NCBI RefSeq assembly: GCF_031081985.1 | Contig: NZ_JARWSK010000001.1 | Span: 248,001 to 312,000 of the forward strand | Direction of reading: 5' to 3' | DNA from: Komagataeibacter xylinus | GTDB lineage: Bacteria; Pseudomonadota; Alphaproteobacteria; Acetobacterales; Acetobacteraceae | DNA: 64,000 bases | Shown here: positions 18,666-25,599 of the stretch, piece after piece | How positions within the stretch are numbered: the stretch's first letter is position 1 | Layout: every line of letters begins with the position of its first letter | Translations under genes and position numbers: made by a program | The notes under the pieces: model-generated | The model's input: the letters and a program-made list of their open reading frames with translations, nothing else | The model's database searches: none | What the model was told of the DNA's origin: nothing

Positions 18666-19727
18666 TCAGTAGGACAGGATGACGTTCGGGACTTTCCCCT
18701 GCACGATTGCTGTGATTACGGCCTTCCCCTGATCATCAGATAATCCCAGAGTGATCAGGGCGCGCAGAGCATCACCATTGACCTTAGCTTTGTGGGCGCG
18801 GTCGTTTGCCCTGCGCTCGGCTTCCTGTTGTTCGCGCCGCTTTTCGTCTTCAGCGCGCTTTCTCTCGGCGGCAATAGCCGCCTGCTTGTCTTCTTCTGCC
18901 TTCTTTTCCGCAGCCTTGCGCTGCTCTTCCGCCTGCTTAGCCGCCTCAATTTTCTGCTGCACGGCACGCCGTGCCTGCTCAATCGCTGCCTGCCGTTCGC
19001 GCTCAACCCGATCCTGCTCAATCTTCGCCCGGCGCTCGGCTTCTATACGGGCGGTTTCCGCGGCCTGCCGTGCGATCTCTTCCTCACGGGCCTTACGTTC
19101 TTCTTCCTGTCTGACGCGCTGCTTCTCAGCCTCTATCGCTGCAATGCGATCGGCATCTTCCTTCGCCTCACGTCGCTCCTTGGCAGCAATGGAATGCGCG
19201 TTCAGGTTTCTTTCTGCGTCTTCATAGGCTTGTGCGCCGCGCGCCGCGAATTCCTGCCAGTCCCGACCACTGAACGATGCCAAAGCATCCAGACGCTGAC
19301 GGACAAGTTCCTCATTTGGTTCGGCATCAAAGCGCGCCAGGTATTCAATCTCACGAATGGCAGACTGATGCGCTTCAACGCGGTCCTTTTCCCGTGCCTC
19401 ATATTCATCGACGGGTGCGCGCACTTCATCGCGCAAGGCATCCAAACGATCACGGATAACCCGGCGATCTTCGTTTACGCGATCAACAATGGCCTTCGCC
19501 TCGGCCTGAACCTCTTTACCCATGCCATCTAAAGCCGTCTTTGACCGCGCGACTTTATGGGCAATAGACTTGATCTCTTTCCGGCCCTTTTCAGTCGTCG
19601 GATCAACTCGCATTGCACGAACATCGCGCTCTAACTTACTAATTACATCTTCAACGCCGCCCTTCTGGAAAACAACCTGAGGGGTTAAGGTCTGGATTAC
19701 TTCAATAGCATTTATAGTTTCGCTCAT
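18666..19727 (-). CDS. Long coiled-coil phage protein
   Basis: 353 residues. The N-terminal ~110 resemble DUF1351-like phage recombination-associated proteins (VEDVISKLERDVRAMRVDPT, IAHKVARSKTALDGMGKEVQ). The middle ~150 are an almost uninterrupted charged coiled coil rich in Glu/Arg/Ala/Lys (EEERKAREEEIARQAAETAR), and a small C-terminal domain ends KVNGDALRALITLGLSDDQG. The position beside the exonuclease suggests a role in DNA recombination or replication. ATG 19727 follows GGAG. Confidence 0.7.
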   Translation of the reverse strand: MSETINAIEVIQTLTPQVVFQKGGVEDVISKLERDVRAMRVDPTTEKGRKEIKSIAHKVARSKTALDGMGKEVQAEAKAIVDRVNEDRRVIRDRLDALRDEVRAPVDEYEAREKDRVEAHQSAIREIEYLARFDAEPNEELVRQRLDALASFSGRDWQEFAARGAQAYEDAERNLNAHSIAAKERREAKEDADRIAAIEAEKQRVRQEEERKAREEEIARQAAETARIEAERRAKIEQDRVERERQAAIEQARRAVQQKIEAAKQAEEQRKAAEKKAEEDKQAAIAAERKRAEDEKRREQQEAERRANDRAHKAKVNGDALRALITLGLSDDQGKAVITAIVQGKVPNVILSY

Positions 19728-19793
19728 CATGGTCTCCATATCGTGCCAACTCGGCCAGACTGCCGGGACCGCAATCCCGGTGGCCTGGGCGTG

Positions 19794-19904
19794 TCAGGGC
19801 ATTGCAACAGTGGCGAATGCGTAGAACAGCGTTCCCAGAAGCATGGCGCCGAGCAGCGCCATGCCTATGAAGCGGGTTAGGTGGTTGTCGGGTATGGGAG
19901 GCAT
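19794..19904 (-). CDS. Small membrane protein, 36 residues
   Basis: ATG 19904 overlaps the stop of the repeat protein (TAATG). The product MPPIPDNHLTRFIGMALLGA continues into one transmembrane helix (MLLGTLFYAFATVAMP). No Shine-Dalgarno of its own; expressed by coupling. Function unknown. Confidence 0.55.
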   Translation of the reverse strand: MPPIPDNHLTRFIGMALLGAMLLGTLFYAFATVAMP

Positions 19905-20818
19905 TACTGCCTCACCATTTTGCCATTCTTGATGGCATAGAGAACGCCAGCCTCAATGCCATCTTCGCCTTCGTAGATGTTGATGAAGCGATTGCGGATG
20001 CCGTCATGCCAGACCAAAGAGGCGGCGCCGCCTTTGCCCAGTCTTACCGATCCGCGACGACCTGCAAATGCTATGGTGGCATTCTCCCCAGAGCATACAA
20101 TCCGCGTGCCGTCGCCCGAGGAACCGATCTGCGCGCCGTTGCCAGAGGAACCGATCCGCGTGCCGTCGCCCGAGGAACCGATCCGCGCGCCGTTGCCCGA
20201 GGAACCGATCCGCGCGCCGTAGCCCGAGGAACCGATCTGCGCGCCGTTGCCAGAGGAACCGATCCGCGCGCCGTAGCCCGAGGAACCGATCCGCGCGCCG
20301 TAGCCCGAGGAACCGATCTGCGCGCCGTTGCCAGAGGAACCGATCTGCGCGTCGTAGCCCGAGGAACCGATCCGCGCGCCGTAGCCCGAGGAACCGATCC
20401 GCGCGTCGTTGCCCGAGGAACCGATCCGCGTGCCGTCGCCCGAGGAACCGATCCGCGCGTCGTTGCCCGAGGAACCGATCCGCGTGCCGTCGCCCGAGGA
20501 ACCGATCCGCGCGCCGTCGTTCTCGTCAATATCAACACCTTCGGTTACGGCAATGATCGAACGAACGTCGCTTTTGATGAAATCAGCACTGATGTTCTTT
20601 ACATCGAACGCCATATTGGCCAGCCAATGCGCATCATCGTAACGCTTGTCAGCATAAAGGCCATTCATGACCTCGCCATACGAGCCGCCCTGGGGGAACT
20701 TCTCGCGGAACCAGTAGCGACCGTCGGAGCACGCGCCCCATTTTCGGATCTTGAGGAGGGTAATCTGTGCGGGGTTGTTTTCGGGAGCAGTCTGCTGCTC
20801 GGGCTGTGTGTGGGTCAT
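19904..20818 (-). CDS. Phage protein with ~15 tandem 9-residue IGSSG repeats
   Basis: 304 residues in three parts. Residues ~20-100 are a globular N-domain (LLKIRKWGACSDGRYWFREK ... ADKRYDDAHWLANMAFD). Residues ~108-250 are tandem 9-mers of the form IGSSG-x-x-A/T-R/Q, which should fold as a right-handed beta-solenoid. A C-terminal cap follows (GSVRLGKGGAASLVWHDG). Related proteins occur in early regions of other temperate phages; the role is unknown. The solenoid is too regular for much independent drift, implying recent unit duplication. Confidence 0.75.
   Translation of the reverse strand: MTHTQPEQQTAPENNPAQITLLKIRKWGACSDGRYWFREKFPQGGSYGEVMNGLYADKRYDDAHWLANMAFDVKNISADFIKSDVRSIIAVTEGVDIDENDGARIGSSGDGTRIGSSGNDARIGSSGDGTRIGSSGNDARIGSSGYGARIGSSGYDAQIGSSGNGAQIGSSGYGARIGSSGYGARIGSSGNGAQIGSSGYGARIGSSGNGARIGSSGDGTRIGSSGNGAQIGSSGDGTRIVCSGENATIAFAGRRGSVRLGKGGAASLVWHDGIRNRFINIYEGEDGIEAGVLYAIKNGKMVRQ
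20100..20515 (-). repeat. 27-bp tandem repeat array inside the repeat-protein gene
   Basis: About 15 units of 27 bp, each containing GAGGAACCGATC on the + strand. Variable positions follow a few types (GDGTR, GNDAR, GYGAR, GNGAQ) in a patchwork order, the expected outcome of unequal exchange. All units are in frame with the protein. Confidence 0.9.
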
Positions 20819-21201
20819 CAGTGCGCCTCCCCGATACGGCCCGTCTCAAGCTGCGGGACCATGCCATCTGTCGGCACATAGACCACGGTCTTGTTGGTCT
20901 GATTGTCGAGCTTGCTGATCCAGAGCCAGCGCAGGTAGTCTGCGTTCTCTTTCAGGCTATCGCCGATGATCTTGTTGGCCTGCGCAGTTCCTTCGGCACG
21001 AAGAACCTCCGCATCCCGCTCCGCCTGTGCAGTCTGAACCAGCACCTGCCGGTTCTGCGTCGCCTGCGCCAGTTCGGCCTCTCCGCTCATTTTGGCCGAA
21101 TAGACAGAATACTGAGGGCAACCATACAGCCCTGCGCCAGCGCACAGCGCCACGACCATTCCCAAGCCGAATACGGCACCAAAGCCAATATCGTCTGACA
21201 C
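20818..21201 (-). CDS. Small phage membrane protein with SPFH-like helical tail
   Basis: 127 residues from GTG 21201, which has GGAGATGGGAA upstream. One transmembrane helix near the N terminus (IGFGAVFGLGMVVALCAGAG), then an Ala/Gln/Glu-rich helix typical of band-7/SPFH proteins (VLVQTAQAERDAEVLRAEGT) and a short conserved end. A longer reading from ATG 21234 would begin inside the promoter/operator and is less likely. First gene of the leftward operon. Confidence 0.7.
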   Translation of the reverse strand: MSDDIGFGAVFGLGMVVALCAGAGLYGCPQYSVYSAKMSGEAELAQATQNRQVLVQTAQAERDAEVLRAEGTAQANKIIGDSLKENADYLRWLWISKLDNQTNKTVVYVPTDGMVPQLETGRIGEAH

Positions 21202-21229
21202 TTCCCATCTCCGTGTTGGTGATGGGGTA

Positions 21230-21303
21230 ATCATGCGGCCAAATGACCGCGACAGTCAACGGTCAAATGACCGCTCAGTGAATTTTTTTGGTCAATTGTC
21301 CGG
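21230..21303 (-). promoter_or_regulatory. Leftward early promoter with three repressor operators
   Basis: On the minus strand TTGACT (21259-21254) and CATGAT (21235-21230) form -35/-10 boxes with an 18-base spacer. Operators: 21235-21250 GCGGCCAAATGACCGC, 21259-21274 ACGGTCAAATGACCGC and a weaker TTGGTCAATTGTCCGG at 21288-21303. The first covers the -10 and spacer, the second abuts the -35, so a bound repressor would block transcription, as at lambda OL. Confidence 0.7.
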
Positions 21304-21368
21304 GCGTGCAAAAACCGCCTTCGCGAATCATGCGGAACACAATAAGAACATAGAGGAAAGGATTCGCC

Positions 21369-21626
21369 ATGCCCGCACCCGAGACCGAAGCCTACGTGTT
21401 CCAATCCTACAGGCTGAAAGGGGAGCCAGGCGCGCAATATCCATGGCCAACAGGTCTCGTGCACTGTCAGTCGCGCCAAGAGGCCATGATGCGGTTCTAT
21501 CAGGTCAGATCAGGGCTGACCGATGATGTGGGAGCCAGCGTGTTTCGGTTCTCTGTGGGGGATGATGGCGCACCACTGACCGAGACGCTGGAGGAAGTGG
21601 GGCAGGTGGCTGTCGTCCAGGCATGA
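21369..21626 (+). CDS. Phage hypothetical protein, 85 residues, rightward between PL and the terminator
   Basis: ATG 21369 follows AGGAAAGG. Compact beta-rich protein (ETEAYVFQSYRLKGEPGAQY, SVFRFSVGDDGAPLTETLEE). It is the only rightward gene left of the immunity region and is transcribed away from the leftward operon, possibly from a promoter next to the operators, so it could be expressed in the lysogen. Function unknown. Confidence 0.7.
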   Translation: MPAPETEAYVFQSYRLKGEPGAQYPWPTGLVHCQSRQEAMMRFYQVRSGLTDDVGASVFRFSVGDDGAPLTETLEEVGQVAVVQA

Positions 21627-21646
21627 AAAACCCCGCCGGAGCGGGG
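21625..21646 (-). terminator. Terminator of the leftward immunity operon
   Basis: CCCCGC-CGGA-GCGGGG stem with an A-run on its left side, which gives hairpin plus U-run for leftward transcription. It lies 7 bases after the stop of the membrane-anchored coiled-coil gene. Confidence 0.75.
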
Positions 21647-21652
21647 TGCATA

Positions 21653-21994
21653 TTAGTGATTGGGCATTGTCATTAAAATTCGAAGAGCTATCCCTCCAAC
21701 TGCTACAGTGGCCGTCACTCCTAATCCCAGTAGCCACTTAACGGCAGAAAGACCATCTTTCCTAAGATCTTTTATATCTGACCGAAGGTCGCGCAAATCT
21801 GTCCGCAGATCCTTGAGCGAATCCTTGGTGTTTTCTGCAATCGCTTCTAATTTTGCAACACGTGCATCCATGTCTGGATCATATGGCCCATTTCCGAGTG
21901 AATGCAAGGAATCTTGGTCGGCGGCGCCAGGGAAGTTTTTTGCCGAATAAACCTTAAATTTCTCCTGAAGTTCAGCCAGATTATTTTTCATCAT
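21653..21994 (-). CDS. Coiled-coil protein with C-terminal membrane anchor (rexB position)
   Basis: 113 residues. Residues ~40-80 form a heptad coiled coil (KLEAIAENTKDSLKDLRTDL, LRDLRSDIKDLRKDG) and residues ~85-108 a single transmembrane helix (AVKWLLGLGVTATVAVGGIA). AT-rich compared with neighbours. It overlaps the upstream gene by 14 bases and is followed by the operon terminator. Lying between the repressor and the leftward operator, it should be made in the lysogen; a superinfection-exclusion role is my inference. Confidence 0.7.
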   Translation of the reverse strand: MMKNNLAELQEKFKVYSAKNFPGAADQDSLHSLGNGPYDPDMDARVAKLEAIAENTKDSLKDLRTDLRDLRSDIKDLRKDGLSAVKWLLGLGVTATVAVGGIALRILMTMPNH

Positions 21995-22268
21995 TAATTA
22001 CCGCCTCAGGGTATTCCTTACGAATTAATGCTATCAAATTCCTTTGCTCCGAAGACTGCTCCCGCAGAGATTCAAGAGATTCGCTTATCCCTTTCATAAG
22101 ATCATCTGTTGATAAAATATCATGGCTGACTTCAATTCCGTTCTTTTTTAAAGAAACTATTATTTCTACTACTTTCATTGATAGTTCTACTAGTTTCTTT
22201 TGAATATCATCGGCCCTGGAATGAAGTTCCAAGATATACAGTAATATTTTTACATCGCTTTTGTTCAT
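21981..22268 (-). CDS. Soluble helical protein (rexA position)
   Basis: 95 residues, almost entirely helical, predicted coiled coil (LYILELHSRADDIQKKLVEL, ISESLESLREQSSEQRNLIA). Codon use is clearly AT-rich, unlike the phage core genes, suggesting later acquisition. It comes directly downstream of the repressor on the same strand and overlaps the membrane-anchored partner. No family recognised. Confidence 0.7.
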   Translation of the reverse strand: MNKSDVKILLYILELHSRADDIQKKLVELSMKVVEIIVSLKKNGIEVSHDILSTDDLMKGISESLESLREQSSEQRNLIALIRKEYPEAVINDEK

Positions 22269-22413
22269 GTAAAATTTCCGATACTATAATGAATAGACCA
22301 TATCCAAATTACGTATATAAACCACCCGACATGTTCTGCTATCGTTCCATGAGAACGAAAGGGAAACAATGAACGGAAACGCGGCGAAAGACCTACGGGT
22401 GCTTGAAGATGGG
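22269..22413. promoter_or_regulatory. Spacer between repressor and rex-like pair with inverted repeat
   Basis: AT-rich. Holds an inverted repeat TCGTTC-CATGA-GAACGA at 22342-22358 just after the repressor stop. It may be an operator for a separate promoter of the two small genes or an attenuator; no convincing -35/-10 pair is visible. Confidence 0.35.
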
Positions 22414-22791
22414 TCAGGCCGCATTGGTGTCGATTCTGGCCTTGAGAAGCGCCATCAGACCGAAACGCTCTTCCTCGCTCATAGCGCGCCAGATCTTGAG
22501 GAGAAGAACCTCGAATCTATCATGAGCCACATCACCACCCGACTGATCCGGCGCAGGACTGAAGAGCATGTTAGGGGTCAGCCCCAGCGGCTTCAGGAAC
22601 TCAAATGGCAGCACGTTCAAGGTGTGAGCTATTTTTACCACTGCGAGAAGATCAGGCGCAGTGGTGCGGCGCCGAGCGTTTCGCATGGTGTCGATCCCCA
22701 CACCAGCCGCACGCATGACTGACGACTCCGACGGTGAACCGGCGGCTTTCAGGGCTGCGTCATAGACGCTGAAGAACTCCTCTACGCTCAT
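22414..22791 (-). CDS. Phage repressor (short, HTH, no peptidase domain)
   Basis: 125 residues. Residues ~20-70 form a Cro/CI-type helix-turn-helix (SSVMRAAGVGIDTMRNARRR, PDLLAVVKIAHTLNVLPFEF). The C-terminal ~40 residues are a small helical dimerisation region; there is no S24/LexA serine-lysine peptidase domain, so RecA-stimulated self-cleavage is not expected. It is divergent from the rightward early operon, with operator-like sites between them and matching sites at the leftward promoter. No Shine-Dalgarno precedes ATG 22791. Confidence 0.8.
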   Translation of the reverse strand: MSVEEFFSVYDAALKAAGSPSESSVMRAAGVGIDTMRNARRRTTAPDLLAVVKIAHTLNVLPFEFLKPLGLTPNMLFSPAPDQSGGDVAHDRFEVLLLKIWRAMSEEERFGLMALLKARIDTNAA

Positions 22792-22826
22792 GCGGTCTTT
22801 TTGCCGTTTTTTGAGGAAAATTGCAT

Positions 22827-22880
22827 GCGGTAATACGACCGCACTTTCTTGTTGACGAAGCGGTCAAATGACCGCATTGT
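22827..22880 (+). promoter_or_regulatory. Rightward early promoter and repressor operators
   Basis: Operators GCGGTCAAATGACCGC (22860-22875) and GCGGTAATACGACCGC (22827-22842) share half-sites with those at 21235-21274. A rightward promoter reads TTGACG (22852-22857), a 17-base spacer containing the operator, and CATTGT (22875-22880, a weak -10). The predicted transcript would start at or near the ATG at 22887. Confidence 0.65.
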
Positions 22881-22886
22881 TCCGTC

Positions 22887-23162
22887 ATGGAACTCACAGA
22901 GAAACTCTCGAAACTGACTGATGCCTACTGCGAGGCGCGTGGTGTATCGGTCGCGACAGTTTCGGGGATTATTTTCAAAAATAGTCGAACCCTTCCACGA
23001 GTGAAATCCGGTGGGGATCTTAAGACGCGGAGTTATCAGCGCGCCGTCGCATGGCTAAGCGATAATTGGCCCCATGACGCTGCGTGGCCCGATGGCATTG
23101 CTCGCCCCGACCTGTTCCGAGGCGTGACGGTCGTGCGGCCTGAAGGGGAGGGGGTGCGGTGA
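22887..23162 (+). CDS. Cro-position protein, probably leaderless
   Basis: 91 residues, first gene of the rightward operon. Contains a helix-turn-helix-like stretch (LTDAYCEARGVSVATVSGII) followed by KSRTLPRVKSGGD-type basic segments; a DNA-binding Cro-like role fits both sequence and place. No Shine-Dalgarno is present and the ATG is only ~7 bases after the -10, so translation may be leaderless. Confidence 0.65.
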   Translation: MELTEKLSKLTDAYCEARGVSVATVSGIIFKNSRTLPRVKSGGDLKTRSYQRAVAWLSDNWPHDAAWPDGIARPDLFRGVTVVRPEGEGVR

Positions 23163-23608
23163 TGAGAAAGATCCAGAACCTGACAGGAAAAAAATTCGGC
23201 AGCCTGACAGTTATTGATTTGGCCGAACCATCCAAACACCGCGTCCAACGCTGGCTGTGCAAATGCGACTGTGGTGCCGATCACATTTCACCCGCAGGCA
23301 ATTTGATCAAAGGAACATCATTGCGATGCCGTGGATGCGCAAATGTTCTCCGCATCAAGACGATGCGTGCATTTCCGCCGGATCAGCATAAAAAAAATGC
23401 TCCGCGCGCACGGACGGTGAGGCCAGCCCCCATCCCCGCATCTAAGAAGCCAACATCTATTGAGCGCCAATACCGAACAATGCTGGCGAATGGTGACAAA
23501 ATCCATCCCGACAACTGCATCCGTTTCTCCAATTTCACCGAAGTCCGGCTTTATGACCGGCTGATACAGCGCGACGTGGACAAAATGACGCAGGGAGCGA
23601 TGGGATAA
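23162..23608 (+). CDS. Zinc-ribbon phage DNA-binding protein (AP2/HNH-associated type)
   Basis: 148 residues. The N-terminal region GKKFGSLTVIDLAEPSKHRV plus WLCKCDCGADHISPAGNLIK and RCRGCAN is the four-cysteine module that precedes AP2 or HNH domains in phage proteins. Here the C-terminal part is a different basic segment with no AP2 domain. ATG 23162 overlaps the previous stop and follows GGGGAGGGGG. Likely DNA-binding; role unknown. Confidence 0.65.
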   Translation: MRKIQNLTGKKFGSLTVIDLAEPSKHRVQRWLCKCDCGADHISPAGNLIKGTSLRCRGCANVLRIKTMRAFPPDQHKKNAPRARTVRPAPIPASKKPTSIERQYRTMLANGDKIHPDNCIRFSNFTEVRLYDRLIQRDVDKMTQGAMG

Positions 23609-24078
23609 TGGCTGGTCATTTCTCACAGACAATCATCCTCGGAAACGTGGGTAAAGATCCGGAAATCCGGACCAATCAGGGCGGCCAGAAGGTTGCCAGC
23701 TTCACAGTGGCTACGTCCGAAACATGGAAGGACAAGCAGTCTGGCGAGCGGCGCGAAAAGACCGAATGGCATCGCGTTGTGTGCTGGAATGAGGGCCTGA
23801 CCAGCGTGATTGAGCGGTTCGTCCGCAAGGGGGCAAAGGTGCAGGTTGTGGGCCAGAACCAAACCCGCAAGTGGACCGACCAGAGTGGGCAGGATCGCTA
23901 CACGACCGAGGTTGTGATCCAGAAGTTTGGCGGCAATTTGGTGCTGTGTGGCGAACGTGGTGGGGATGGCAATTCACCCCCTGAGCAGTCCCAGCCACGC
24001 CAGCAGGGCGGTCAGCAGCGTTCGGGCGGATGGGATGCGCCGTCCGGTGACAATCTGGATGATGAAATTCCTTTCTGA
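23608..24078 (+). CDS. ssb: Single-stranded DNA-binding protein
   Basis: 156 residues. OB-fold SSB: IILGNVGKDPEIRTNQGGQK, VASFTVATSETWKDKQSG, TEWHRVVCWNEGLTSVIERF, VRKGAKVQVVGQ. A disordered Gln/Gly-rich tail ends in DDEIPF, the acidic tip that recruits replication and repair partners. Protects ssDNA during phage replication and recombination. Confidence 0.95.
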   Translation: MAGHFSQTIILGNVGKDPEIRTNQGGQKVASFTVATSETWKDKQSGERREKTEWHRVVCWNEGLTSVIERFVRKGAKVQVVGQNQTRKWTDQSGQDRYTTEVVIQKFGGNLVLCGERGGDGNSPPEQSQPRQQGGQQRSGGWDAPSGDNLDDEIPF

Positions 24079-24082
24079 TGCC

Positions 24083-24379
24083 TCACCCGCGCCCTGCCAA
24101 TTCAGTGGCCACCATGCCTGCCAGGTGCTGCCGGACCTCAATGGTCGCGAAGGGATGGGTGACCGCCCATACCCGCGCCATGAGGACCAGCGTCTGTGGA
24201 ATTGACAGGGTGCGGTCGGCTTCTTTCATGCCGTCCGCTGTTTCTATGGGCGGTTTTTCCAACAAGGGTTTCTCCAGTTCCGTCCGTCGCTGTTCGGAAG
24301 ATGGAGAAACAGTTGTCCAAGCAGAGAGAAATTTTTTCCGTGAGAGCAGAAAGGGTGGAAATGAGCACGCCTGAAGCAA
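24083..24379 (-). CDS. Possible antisense gene between ssb and the next early gene
   Basis: Up to 98 residues leftward. The segment KPPIETADGMKEADRTLSIP to HLAGMVATELAGRG has balanced composition and GC-rich third positions, unlike the Ser/Arg-rich rightward readings of the same DNA. No good start or Shine-Dalgarno is visible, and it would run against the operon. Either a small real gene, a remnant, or chance. Confidence 0.3.
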   Translation of the reverse strand: MLQACSFPPFLLSRKKFLSAWTTVSPSSEQRRTELEKPLLEKPPIETADGMKEADRTLSIPQTLVLMARVWAVTHPFATIEVRQHLAGMVATELAGRG

Positions 24380-24753
24380 TCGCGAGCAACGTTCAGGCGA
24401 ACCTTCACGTGATCGCCGGAACCTTCGGCGCCCGCGCTGGCCTGAAAGAAGTTTTCAGCCGCCTGTCCCTGCATACCGGCCTGACCGCCGGGCAGGTCAA
24501 GCGGCTCTGGTACGGGGAATGGAGCGTCATCCCGGCGCATGTGTTCCTGGCTGTCCAGAAATCATACCGCAAACACATGGAGCGCGCAGAGCGGCAGGCC
24601 GAGCACCAGGCCGCCATCTACCGCGCCCTGAGCACTGAATGGGACGAACAGTGGAGCGATACATCCTCCTACGACGCGCAGCCATCACCCGATGGCGCGC
24701 CAGCCGCGCACTCCGCCGCGCCATCTCCCTGCGGCGATGGGCTGAATACCTGA
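24361..24753 (+). CDS. Phage early protein, 130 residues, unknown
   Basis: ATG 24361 (MSTPEAIASNV) follows AGGGTGG. Helical, with a helix-turn-helix-like stretch ARAGLKEVFSRLSLHTGLTA - GQVKRLWYGEW that suggests DNA binding. The low-complexity tail is rich in Pro/Ala/Ser. Similar proteins precede Cro-like genes in other Acetobacteraceae prophages as far as I can judge from pattern alone. Confidence 0.6.
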   Translation: MSTPEAIASNVQANLHVIAGTFGARAGLKEVFSRLSLHTGLTAGQVKRLWYGEWSVIPAHVFLAVQKSYRKHMERAERQAEHQAAIYRALSTEWDEQWSDTSSYDAQPSPDGAPAAHSAAPSPCGDGLNT

Positions 24754-24815
24754 GCGAACGGGCTGACCGGCTTGAGCGCCGGGCCAATGAACTGAAGAGG
24801 GAGGCTGGAGAGTGA
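24639..24815 (+). CDS. Arginine-rich micro-protein, 58 residues, nested in another frame
   Basis: Starts inside the preceding gene and ends with a stop overlapping the GTG of the next one. Very basic helical product (RWAEYLSERADRLERRANEL). The nested position and junction overlap argue for translation; the long overlap with the other frame argues caution. Confidence 0.45.
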   Translation: MGRTVERYILLRRAAITRWRASRALRRAISLRRWAEYLSERADRLERRANELKREAGE

Positions 24816-25039
24816 CGCACCAAATAACCGGCCGCCCGATTGCAGAAATGAAATCAGTTCTGGCCGACGCGGTGGAACTGGCAGGCGGCCAGCACGCGTG
24901 GAGCCGGAAAACCGGCATTCCGCAGTCGGTCGTGTCGCTCACGCTGAGCGGACGCCGCGACGTGTCGGAGAACATCGTCAATGCGCTGGGATACGTGACC
25001 CGGACCGTTTGCCTGCCGATGAAAGGGCAGAACGCATGA
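24812..25039 (+). CDS. Cro/YdaS-like helix-turn-helix protein
   Basis: 75 residues from GTG 24812. VLADAVELAGGQHAWSRKTG followed by IPQSVVSLTLSGRRDVSENI is a Cro/YdaS-type helix-turn-helix. Probably a transcriptional regulator of the early or late region; target unknown. Overlaps both neighbours. Confidence 0.7.
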   Translation: MTHQITGRPIAEMKSVLADAVELAGGQHAWSRKTGIPQSVVSLTLSGRRDVSENIVNALGYVTRTVCLPMKGQNA

Positions 25040-25599
25040 AGGTGCTTGTTGGCTGTGAATACAGCGGCATCGTGCGCGATGCGTTCATTTCCCGCGGTCA
25101 TGATGCCATGTCGTGTGACCTGCTGCCTTCTGAGCGTCCTGGCCCTCATTACGCGGGAGATGTGAGGGACGTGCTGGATTATCCGTGGGATCTGGCCATC
25201 TTCCATCCGCCGTGCACGGACCTGTCCGTCAGTGGCGCGCGCCATTTCAAGGAGAAGCGCCTGGACGGCCGGCAGCAGGCATCCGTCGCGTTTTTCATGA
25301 GCCTGACGAAAACCGGCATACCGCGGGTCGCGATCGAAAACCCGGTCTGCATCATGTCCTCGCTATGGCGTCGGCCGGACCAGATCGTCCAGCCCTGGCA
25401 GTTCGGGCATGGAGAGACCAAGGCAACGTGCCTGTGGCTGAACAACCTGCCGCTTCTTGAGCCGACCCGGATTGTCGATGGGCGCGAGGCGCGCATCCAC
25501 CGGATGCCGCCTTCGGCTGACCGCGGAAAACTGAGAAGCGCAACCTATCAGGGGATTGCCGATGCAATGGCAGACCAGTGGGGGCGCTCAGATGCCTGA
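25036..25599 (+). CDS. Short cytosine-C5 DNA methyltransferase-like protein
   Basis: 187 residues. Begins MKVLVGCEYSGIVRDAFISR (a motif I variant), then FHPPCTDLSVSGA, which carries the Pro-Cys catalytic motif of C5-cytosine methyltransferases, and AIENPVCIMSSLWR. The protein is shorter than full Dcm enzymes and the target recognition part is minimal; such proteins are common in phages. Likely protects phage DNA; activity is inferred. Confidence 0.7.
   Translation: MKVLVGCEYSGIVRDAFISRGHDAMSCDLLPSERPGPHYAGDVRDVLDYPWDLAIFHPPCTDLSVSGARHFKEKRLDGRQQASVAFFMSLTKTGIPRVAIENPVCIMSSLWRRPDQIVQPWQFGHGETKATCLWLNNLPLLEPTRIVDGREARIHRMPPSADRGKLRSATYQGIADAMADQWGRSDA

Noticed and set aside
20095-20520. Regular repeats as a CRISPR array
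   Set aside because: Units of 27 bp follow each other without unique spacers and are all in frame with one protein; it is a coding tandem repeat.
22369-22722. Rightward frame opposite the repressor
   Set aside because: Antisense of the HTH repressor, whose own frame has clear features.
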